From Struthio camelus (taxonomy: Eukaryota > Chordata > Aves > Struthioniformes > Struthionidae), in assembly GCF_040807025.1 (NCBI RefSeq), contig NC_090952.1, forward strand, positions 24,983,068 to 25,047,067: a DNA stretch of 64,000 nucleotides. The letters are read 5' to 3'. Every line of letters begins with the position of its first letter. Positions within the stretch are counted from its first letter, which is position 1. Below are positions 56,001 through 64,000 of this stretch, piece by piece. The position numbers were made by a program, and so were the translations under genes. The notes under the pieces were generated by a model. The model saw only the letters and a program-made list of their open reading frames with translations. It did not search any database and was not told the origin of the DNA.

Positions 56001-59000
56001 GCGTTGACTTGGCACTGCCTCGCCTGCAAATTCCTCCCAGGCTGCAGCCTTTTTCATGGCTTCTCTAGGCCTGGGAAGGACTGTAGCACAAAAATACCGT
56101 TCTTGCTGCCAGTCGTTTGCTCCTCCCGCGCTCTGGGACCAGTCACCGAGGAGCTCAGGGGTGGTGTTGTGCAGATGGCTGTCTCATAGCCTGAAGCTTT
56201 GCCAACCTGGAGATGCAGGACATCGGGGCCCTCCTGTGGCACCCCTATAGCATAAATGCCTTCCTGAATACAAGAGCATCCAGTAGGCTTGCTTGTTGCT
56301 GTTGTTGCTGCCTCAGCAGAAAGTGCTGTTCCAGACCTGCAACAGTCAGTTACAAATCTGCTTCTAATTCCTACTTTATTTCTGGCCTGGCTTTTTTGTG
56401 CCAATGTTTTCCTCTAGCCTAAATAACCTCTCTCCTTCCTTAGTCTCTGTAGCCACTCCCTGATATCTTTATGGAGAGCTTTCTTCCCCGCCTTTGGTTT
56501 CTAGGAGGAACAAATCAAGCTCTCTACTCCCTTCTTTTTAGAAGGGCTCTCCAAAGCTGGGCAGGGGCTGTGCCTCTCACAGGGGCCTCTGCTCAAGCCC
56601 AACACACAGTCCAGTCTTCCAGTCTACTTTTTAAAGCAGAGGGGTCAACATAACAGGCAAACATGTTCATCTACCCCCAAGGAATAAAGATGTGGCTAAG
56701 GAGAAGTCCCAGACAAATACCCCTTGTTTGTTCACCATGGGTTACTGTATCACCTGCTTCATTGCACAACACTCACAGCTTTGCTAAATGTCATCGCGTG
56801 GCATCCTGGTGGGGGATGCAAGCAATTTTCTCATTAGCAATATGCAGGAGCATCGTTACGGCAGTATTGAGCTGAGTGGGCTAAGCAGTGCCGTGGATTA
56901 CAGCTGCAGCATGGTGACCTGTGGATCCTCTCAGAAGATGTTTTGAGACACATTCACATTTGAGACATATCAGCGGCTAGGGGAGATGGACCCATGACAC
57001 AGTTGGGAATCTCAGCTTGGCGTTCACACTCACCTGTTTTGTTGAGCAATACCACAATTTTTGGAAAGTGCAGGCTCTGCAGGAGTTATAAGGAAACTTT
57101 CCTCCCCAAAAAGTCGCAGAACAGCGGCCCAACCTTCAGTGACAAGGAGCCTGTCTAAAATCTTCAGTAGCTTTGATTAGCATCTGTCACCAGCATCAGC
57201 CTGTTCAGCAGCTCAGTTCTTCTGCAAGAAGAGGCACGAACATCAATATGGCATGCAAATGGAAAGTTCTGCTCTAAATTTTAACAAATGCAACCAGGCA
57301 GGGGTCTAACACTCACCAGCTGACAGATTGTTTTCAGTGTGTCAACAGCTTAAATAATTCAAAATGCCACAATTAGATTCCATAAGAAATATACATTGAA
57401 TAATTAGGCTGTATTTTAATTAAACATTAATTTATCCCACTTATTATTGACCTAATTATGATTCAAGCATAGGAAAGTTCAGAACAGTGGGTTTACCACA
57501 TCCTCTGTGATGCTGCATGCGTGATTTGTTCCTCAGTCCACCTAATAATCTCCATGCTCACAGCTCATAAACACAGTATTACTGGAGTGGCAAAACAGCA
57601 GCTGCCGTCCCAGGAAACTGTTGGGGAAAATGTATTCAGATTCTAAGAGATCCTAACATTTTAGGGGAAGCAGAAGATAAGGCAGTATTCATGAGAGATG
57701 TAACACCTAAGAAGCATTACTTTCTTCTTCATGATCCCTTTTCTCAATTTTTTCATAGTAGTTTTTCATCTATTAGCTGCTGTGAGCAGTCTGTACAATT
57801 CTCTTGCTTTCACCATCCTGGAACAATAAAACCTGTTGGGCTTTTGTCACCACTAGACATTTACTGACTTGGCTAGGGCCCCAAAATCTTTGTTGCTCTG
57901 GCCCAGGGACCTGGGCCTTTTGCAAGTTCGTCTGCAACTTCATTGCTTGGCAAAGGGCGGTAGGTCCTGCTGGGGCGCTGTGTCAGGACACATGCTGTGT
58001 TGGGTTAGAAAATTAGCCCTGTCCCAGACAGAGCGGGCAACAGGGCTGCACTGAGCCATGTGCAGCGTGGGGGATCCCACGCTGGTGGGCTCCCTCCCCC
58101 CATACGGACACACTCTCCTGCCATCAGCAGAGCCCATAATTTAGGACAGTTTTTAAGGAAAAGTTTTCATTGCATAGCTCATGCATTTGGCTGATCATAA
58201 GAGGTCTGACATGGTTGTTTAACTGGCAAGCCCACCTTGCTGCATTGACTGACCATCTCTTATATGTATCTAAACTTACCCACCTGAAGATCCTCCATCT
58301 TCACGTTGTCCCTTGCACAGCTGAGAGGGAATGACACCTCACGTTGATATTTGTTGACTTCTGGAGCTTCAGAGCATGAGTTTCAGTGTGGGTAAAAGCA
58401 AACAAACAAGCAGAAGGCCTGAGATTTTAAGAAAAATGAGGGAGAAGCAGTCAATAACAACTTCACAGTCAGAAAAAGAAAAGCATTCTGTGTTATGTGC
58501 ACCCTCGGCATTAGATTATTATAACAGCCTACCTTTCGCAGTGCCATCTACAGTCAGATTTGGTCTTCCCATTACAGTTTTCACCCCTAGCTGTTCAGCT
58601 ATTCCCACTTTTTCAAGAGCAGACTGAAGCATGGTATCTCTTCTTGCCTCCTGTGGGTTTGCAGGTGGGTGGGTGGGTGTGTATGCGGGAGCATGTGTAC
58701 GCAGGGGGTGTGTGCACATCTGTCCACCTCTGCTCTTCGGCGATCTCTGTAAGCTCTTTGCCAGCAAAATACTTCTGATGCCTTTTCCACCCTGGTATAA
58801 AATGGAGACAAGTCAAGTGCAGTTGTCAGCTTGGTAAGCAGCTATCCAAACGACACTGTGACCGAGGGAGGAAACCCATCCGTGAGACGGCTGCATCTTT
58901 ATCACGTGATGGCCATGGCTTTGGGAATGCCAGAGTAGCATCACTGGTCTACAAGACTATCAAATAGCCCTCATTAGCTCAAAGCAAAGCTAAATAAGGT

Positions 59001-60380
59001 TTCTGAAGAGGAGCTACCTGCAGTTTGCTTTTCTCCTTAAAACATAAGCTTTTCCTTCAGAATTTGTGTTTCCATGCCCAGGGCCGTTGTGGCTCCAGTG
59101 CATCAGACGACCGCATTTAGCCTGCTGCAAGGGTACATGCTACGGGGACTTGGAGCTGAAGAGCTCCAGCCACACACCAAGCCAGCGACAAACCTCTACG
59201 TAGAGCTGCCCACAAGGAAGGCAGTGATGGCCAAGGTGAGGGTCTTTATAGGGAAAAAGAGACCAAGATAACCACATTGTTCACACCAACTACTCACACA
59301 TCATCTAACATTAGCATCTTTAAATTATCACTTAAATAAAAACTACTGCTAACTCACAAGTCATAAAAGTGAGGAGCCAAAGCCGTACTGAGGTGGGAAG
59401 CCTTGTCAGCCTGTCATGGCCCCAAAGCTCCTTCCTCAGCATTGCCCAAGCAGACGGATCTAGCCTTGCTCCTGGCCTCCGATGGGGAAGACTGCAGCCC
59501 CACAAGCTCCGCAAGCTCTTACAGCTCACAGAGGTGCCGGGGCTGCTGTCCCACGCTCTCTTTCACAGGGTTGCACAGTTGAACTGCGTGGTCTCTCTGC
59601 TTATGGGTGGCATTGCAAAATGGGAGGCTTGTGAGCTGAAACACCATCTTCTCCCTCTCGCTGGCCTGACAACAGCATGACATGAACCCCACAAATAGCC
59701 TCCTCAGCGCAAGTCAGCGGAGTGGTGTGCCAGCCAGGTCAGAGCATCTCAGCATGTGGTCCATATCACAGGAAAGCCCACCTGCACTTCTCCCGTCTGG
59801 GCTGGGAAACAAAGCAATAAACATGCTTCAGCCTCCTTCACCCTTTCCAAGGAGTTACCTTCACTCGCTTAATCCAAACTCAAAAGAAAACACCACACGC
59901 ACTATTTGTAAGTTAAAAACGTACCTGAGCTGAGCTTTGAGAACAGAAACAAAACTTCCCAAGGGATCTCCCACAAGACAGCCTGGCGTAGGCCTTTCTG
60001 GGGCCCCACTGGGACTATTGCTCCAGCTGAGGAGAAGCAAAGCTGCTGTGAGGACAAATTGACTTTGGTTAAGGTGCACAGAACTAAATAAGTTTCTTAC
60101 ATTGAGGAATTTTTTTTTAAATGTCATTTTTGTTGGATATTCTTGGAGAAAAGGAGGAAGAGTTTATCACTCTCTTTGTCTTTACCAAGCTTTGGGGTGG
60201 GAAGCGTAGGGATATCTGCTGGCACCGATTTCAGGGATTTAAGCAACTATGGGCTACACTTCAAGAACAGGAAGAGACATGAAAGCTGCTTACACCGATT
60301 TTTTTGCTGTTTTCTTTGCTCTTTGGTCAGGACATATTTTAATTGGGAATAGATGAAGGAAAGAGAGGGCACATTTGTTT
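53093..60380. other. Intergenic between minisatellite and HTR2C
   Basis: No gene recognised. It contains an unassigned frame at 53316-53735 (+) ending its best part at a CAG|gtttgc donor-like site, an AT-rich TAATTA cluster near 57.4 kb, and a G-rich (GGGT)n patch near 58665-58680. A phase-compatible acceptor at 55232 is an alternative terminal exon for IL13RA2. Confidence 0.55.
57365..57470. promoter_or_regulatory. AT-rich cluster of homeodomain-type TAATTA sites
   Basis: TAATTA at 57401-57406, 57417-57422 and 57453-57458 in about 60 bases, with further ATTA and AATTA cores around them. It resembles vertebrate non-coding enhancers in texture. Function inferred only. Confidence 0.3.
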
Positions 60381-60381
60381 C

Positions 60382-60387
60382 TTTATT
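60382..60387 (-). terminator. HTR2C: Candidate polyadenylation signal of HTR2C
   Basis: TTTATT on the + strand reads AATAAA on the minus strand. It is the first AATAAA I found downstream of the HTR2C stop, which would make a 3'UTR of about 2.9 kb. The downstream element is T-rich but not GT-rich, so the call is weak. Confidence 0.3.
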
Positions 60388-60858
60388 TTCTGATAGACCA
60401 TGAAAAAATTAAGTAAGAGTGATTAAACCAACAAACTTTCTTTAATAAATTAATAGCAGCATCACAAAACCCTGATGTGAATGACCCAGAGGAAGTTGGG
60501 TAAGTGACAGTACTTAACCATTCACAAAAATGTCATCATCTGCTGGCAGGGAAAGAACGCAGGCGCTGTAAGGCAGTCCCCTTGGCTCTTCATCGAAACA
60601 GGTAACGTACATCCGAATGGGTCCAGCTGAGTAGCAACACTCAACATATTTACAATTCTGGTGCTGAATATATTTTTAAAAACATTTATAAAAAATTTGT
60701 AAATTCTCTGTTCAGTTCTCATTATTTACATCCAAATATAGTAGGTTCCCTTTTTGCCCATACAACAGAACTGGCAAGAGTAAGACATGAAGGCTCCTAC
60801 GCAAGGACAACGCCTTTGTGTGGACTTTGCTAACTTGTAGGACGCTGTGGCAAATGAG

Positions 60859-60888
60859 CTATTCACACATGATCTATTCACACATGTG
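60859..60888. repeat. Short tandem duplication
   Basis: Two adjacent copies of CTATTCACACATG, spaced by two bases. Confidence 0.75.
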
Positions 60889-60949
60889 CTAGAAGCTACA
60901 GTAATTCAGCTTATTGCTAAACGCTTTCAAAGTCTGTGGTTGGCTTTTA

Positions 60950-61017
60950 AAAATATATATATGTATATATATGTACATACGCACACATATATATACACAC
61001 ACACACACATATACATG
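60950..61017. repeat. Microsatellite (TA)n/(CA)n
   Basis: Compound run of ATATGTATAT units followed by CACACATATA and (CA)n units. Confidence 0.9.
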
Positions 61018-61723
61018 TTTGCAAAAGATGTGCTATGAAGTCACCCAAGGCAAAAAAAAAAAAAGTTCAAAAGCAATGCCACCTTTTTGATTTTTATGTG
61101 CTGCTTGAGATAGATAGTCCGATGTGACGCAGAGCAAAGGGCAGTCACCGAGGCAGGTACCAGCTTGCTGCCTTCTGCACGCAGCAAGCCACACTCTTCC
61201 TCGAGACACCTCATCTGCCTCCAGGGCCATGTGCTGCCTTTATGGGAGGGCTGTGGATTTGCGCAGGTGGGAGGGAAACAGAAAAGAGGACCATATCAGG
61301 CTGGAAGGAATTCAGCAGTAGAAGCAATCCCTATGTTGCATTTTGGTAGTGGGTTTGCTGTGTGCAGCAAGACAATGGTGTAACAGTACGCTAAAGCACT
61401 AGCAGAATTTTCTATCTATCGCCCTTAGGAGTTAATTTTGGTTTGATGAACACAGCAAGCTTAGAGTACAAGCAGATCATGTTAGTAAAACGCAACTTAT
61501 CCAGGCCTAACGTCAAGCTTTTCTATTCTGAGGATTTGCTGTCAGTGATGCCAAATGCATCCGTGTTAGATGGGCATGGCTACATTTGAGGATTAGTTAA
61601 TGAAGATGTAAAAACATGAAGGCTTAGATCTGGCATTAGGCAATAGTCTACACAAGGGAAATTGCATGGGAGGCATCACCCCGGAGGCACGGGGCCAGGA
61701 AGACATGGTGTCTTTGAGGGTTC

Positions 61724-61929
61724 GTCTACACAGGAACACAGAGGAAAATTAATTTAAATTACTCATGGTGTGAATTAAAAGCAGATTAGTTAAACTACAT
61801 TAAACCCCTATGTGGATGCTTTCATTAAGATTTAAGTGGCTTTAATTTGATATAATATAATTTTCTTTGGGGAGCAAAATGGACTAAATCAAATTTAAAA
61901 GTTAATCCAGATTATTCTTCCGCATAGAC
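61724..61929. mobile_element. Degenerate short element with imperfect terminal inverted repeats
   Basis: About 206 bases starting GTCTACACAGGAA and ending TTCCGCATAGAC, which read as imperfect inverted repeats. The interior is rich in TTAATTTA-type sequence and partly self-complementary (centre around accccta/tgtggatg). This fits an old non-autonomous DNA transposon. The family was not identified by search. Confidence 0.4.
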
Positions 61930-63302
61930 TAGCTCCAGGCCACAGTTCCTCATGTGCTTCCTTCCTGTCCCTGGCCATAGCTTTTTTTTGAACCATGCCA
62001 CCAGCAAGCGACTACAGCCCTGTCCTCTACCCAGCTCTGCCCCCCTCCTCTAGAGACAGGACAAATGAGCAGGGCCCCTCATTTGCACCTCTACCACTGA
62101 GCACCCCACCAGGGAGACAGATGTAGCCAGCACCCCATCACCTGCCCTGGCAGCACCACATGCACCCTTGCTTCTACTCTGCTCCTAAAACAGTGGTTTA
62201 TCACTGGAATTTGAATACTGCAAAACCCAAGACAGGGAGTGGTGTAGGGGGGTTGGAAACCAAATGCAAAATAAGTCAAGGAATAAAGAGATGTGAGGAG
62301 CGAGAAGACAAGAGCTCTTGCAAAGCCCAAACGCTCTTCCCTGGGTAAAACAAAAACTTGATTCAAATGATTTGGCACACCAACAGCAATGGCTGCGAGC
62401 CGTCTGCGCCGAGCTGTCGGTGGCCGCAAAGCGGGGCACCCACTCACAGCTTCCCCCGTCCCAGCGCCCATGGCTGTCGTTTGGATGGAGGGTGGGCTTT
62501 TTACACTCTGAGGCGCTCTCTTATAAACAGTTCAATCGGATATCTGGGGGTTTGCGCTGTTTCTTAGGCTTCTCCAAGTGAACAAGGGATCCAGCCAGGA
62601 CGGCAAACCTGTACCAGCACTACCTTCCCTTCCTTTCTGATGGAGCAGGAACCTCCTGGCGAATGGAAAGGAAATAGAAGACTCCAGCAGGGTTGCAGAG
62701 GGAGACAAAACTTAAGAGAGGTCCCTCGAGGCACGAGCTTGCCCCAGTATGCCAGCGAGCCATTACCCGTAATAGGACACGTCTGGGCAAGTGACTGCAA
62801 AACTGCTACGCTTTTGTGATGCCTCTCCGCCAGGATTCTGTACAGTCTTTACATGGCACAAATGTGGGTGAGGATTTAAAGTATATATTTACTGTCAACT
62901 GGAAAAAGAAAGGTATACTGACCAAGTCTAATAGCATGTATTTGATATATAACTATTACCACGCCATTCTGGACTCCAGCAAATGCCACCTGAGATAAAT
63001 ATTCAGCATTTTTGTTCATGCACTGGAAGAAGAATTCAAACAGTTTGTCCATGACATATGCAAAGTAACTAATATTTCTGATCTAGTATTAACAGTAAAT
63101 ATAGAACCTTAAACTTCACTGCAATATATTAATATATCTGATTTTAAGTACTGGACTGGAAGGACAACTCTTTTTTCGTTAAAAAAAAAAAAGCTTTGTT
63201 CAGAATGCAATATTTACATTGTTCTTTGACCAACACTTACATTTTTTACACAATATATTTTGGCTACAGATATACCGTAGCAAAAGGCTGTGTGAGCCAC
63301 CT

Positions 63303-64000
63303 TTACACACAGCTCACTCTTTCGCTTACAACATTACAGCTGTTTATGGAGAGCTCTGAAGTCCCTGGCTGCATTTCTAGACCCTCCTCAACTTCATCTA
63401 GTTCCATGCTGTTGAATTCATTGCCATTCCGGTAACTAGTTAAAGTCAGATCTTTCCCATACAATGCTGTTGAAGCAACATTCAGGCACTGATTCTGCCG
63501 CAGTGCTGATTTTTTACTGGTCTTGTATTGGCAGCGGATATAATTGGAAAAAGCCCTGCGATAGGTCTTATTGAAGAGTGTGTATACGAGGGGATTTATC
63601 CCAGAGCAAACATACCCGACCCAAACAAACACGTCCAGGAGTTCACTCAAGAGGACTTTATCGCAGGCTTCCTTGCAAAGGACAGACATGATGTTAGTGA
63701 TGAAAAACGGGCACCACATGATGAGGAACAGAAAGAAGACAATGCCCAGGACCTTGGAGGCTCTTCGCTCGTTGTTGATGGACTGCATAGTTCCTTTCCG
63801 AAAAAGCACTGCTTCCTTATTTACTGGAGAGTTCAAATGTGATGCCCCCTCATGATTGTGAAGCATTGAAATGTTCTCTGTGTTGTTTTCTTTCTTTAGG
63901 CAGTTTACACTGCTCCTCCGCTGCTTGGGTACCTCACCGCACATGAACACCGTCGCCTGTCTCTGCAGCACCTGCACGGTGAGGCAATACGTGATCACCA
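63303..64000 (-). CDS. HTR2C: HTR2C, serotonin 5-HT2C receptor, last coding exon (partial)
   Basis: Gq-coupled serotonin receptor of the plasma membrane. The exon runs beyond base 64000, where the minus strand reads (A)TG GTG ATC, that is MVITYCLT near the end of TM5. It then covers the third intracellular loop, TM6 ([20 protein letters not shown], with the W-x-P-F switch), extracellular loop 3, TM7 ([14 protein letters not shown] with NPxxY), helix 8 ([15 protein letters not shown]) and a C-terminal tail ending SERVSCV, stop TCA..CTA region at 63303-63305. SGINPL and the synteny with IL13RA2 and LRCH2 indicate 2C rather than 2A. The editing-site exon (intracellular loop 2) and the earlier exons are outside the window. 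The C-terminal SCV fits a class I PDZ ligand. Confidence 0.96.
   Translation of the reverse strand, partial: VITYCLTVQVLQRQATVFMCGEVPKQRRSSVNCLKKENNTENISMLHNHEGASHLNSPVNKEAVLFRKGTMQSINNERRASKVLGIVFFLFLIMWCPFFITNIMSVLCKEACDKVLLSELLDVFVWVGYVCSGINPLVYTLFNKTYRRAFSNYIRCQYKTSKKSALRQNQCLNVASTALYGKDLTLTSYRNGNEFNSMELDEVEEGLEMQPGTSELSINSCNVVSERVSCV

Larger units (their letters stand above)
60388..63302 (-). other. HTR2C: Putative HTR2C 3'UTR
   Basis: AT-rich sequence on the coding strand after the stop, with no supportable gene on either strand. It contains a TA/CA microsatellite and a short terminally inverted element (61724-61929). Extent inferred only. Confidence 0.35.

Noticed and set aside
63303..64000. 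Alternative identity HTR2A for the receptor exon
   Set aside because: The C-terminal VSCV is 2A-like, but [11 protein letters not shown] in TM7, the SERV tail context and synteny with IL13RA2 and LRCH2 favour HTR2C.
1..64000. CRISPR arrays, phage or plasmid modules, operons, tRNA or rRNA genes
   Set aside because: None seen. The window is spliced vertebrate DNA, and its only regular repeat array is the eukaryotic minisatellite.

Overview
The window looks like avian (sauropsid) nuclear DNA. It has spliced genes with GT-AG introns, small intergenic distances, few interspersed repeats, and the recognisable repeats are CR1 LINE fragments. No bacterial or viral gene, CRISPR array, tRNA or rRNA was seen. 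Three protein-coding genes can be supported, all spliced: LRCH2 (+, 3' part), IL13RA2 (+, apparently complete) and HTR2C (-, last coding exon only). From memory of the human map, LRCH2, IL13RA2 and HTR2C are neighbours in the same relative orientation on Xq23, so this is a conserved synteny block.

Layout: 1-11910 holds the last nine coding exons of LRCH2, ending in a calponin-homology domain. 11911 to about 20090 is AT-rich and looks like a long LRCH2 3'UTR, with a cluster of Pumilio-type sites and a polyadenylation signal at 20066. 20.1-29.4 kb is intergenic and contains rearranged CR1 fragments (about 24.86-25.84 kb). 29.5-34.4 kb is GC- and CpG-rich and contains a G-quadruplex motif; a candidate non-coding first exon of IL13RA2 ends at 34546. 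IL13RA2 coding exons run from 36451 to 47327, with a probable short terminal exon at 48254-48296 and a polyadenylation signal at 48551. With that terminal exon the protein is 379 residues, close to the roughly 380 of the human protein. From 48.6 to 60.4 kb is intergenic, including a large minisatellite (51.73-53.09 kb) built on a 58-bp higher-order unit of two 29-bp halves. 60.4-63.3 kb is likely HTR2C 3'UTR, holding a TA/CA microsatellite and an old, short, terminally inverted element. HTR2C coding sequence fills 63303-64000 on the minus strand and continues outside the window.

Functionally the three genes are unrelated: a leucine-rich-repeat/CH scaffold protein, a type I cytokine receptor with a very short cytoplasmic tail (IL-13 decoy type), and a serotonin GPCR. 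They are neighbours by ancestry, not by pathway. I found no evidence for an undescribed multi-gene system. The most unusual features are the two-level minisatellite, the CR1 element with an apparently inverted internal segment, the sharp base-composition step inside IL13RA2, and the uncertain IL13RA2 terminal exon.
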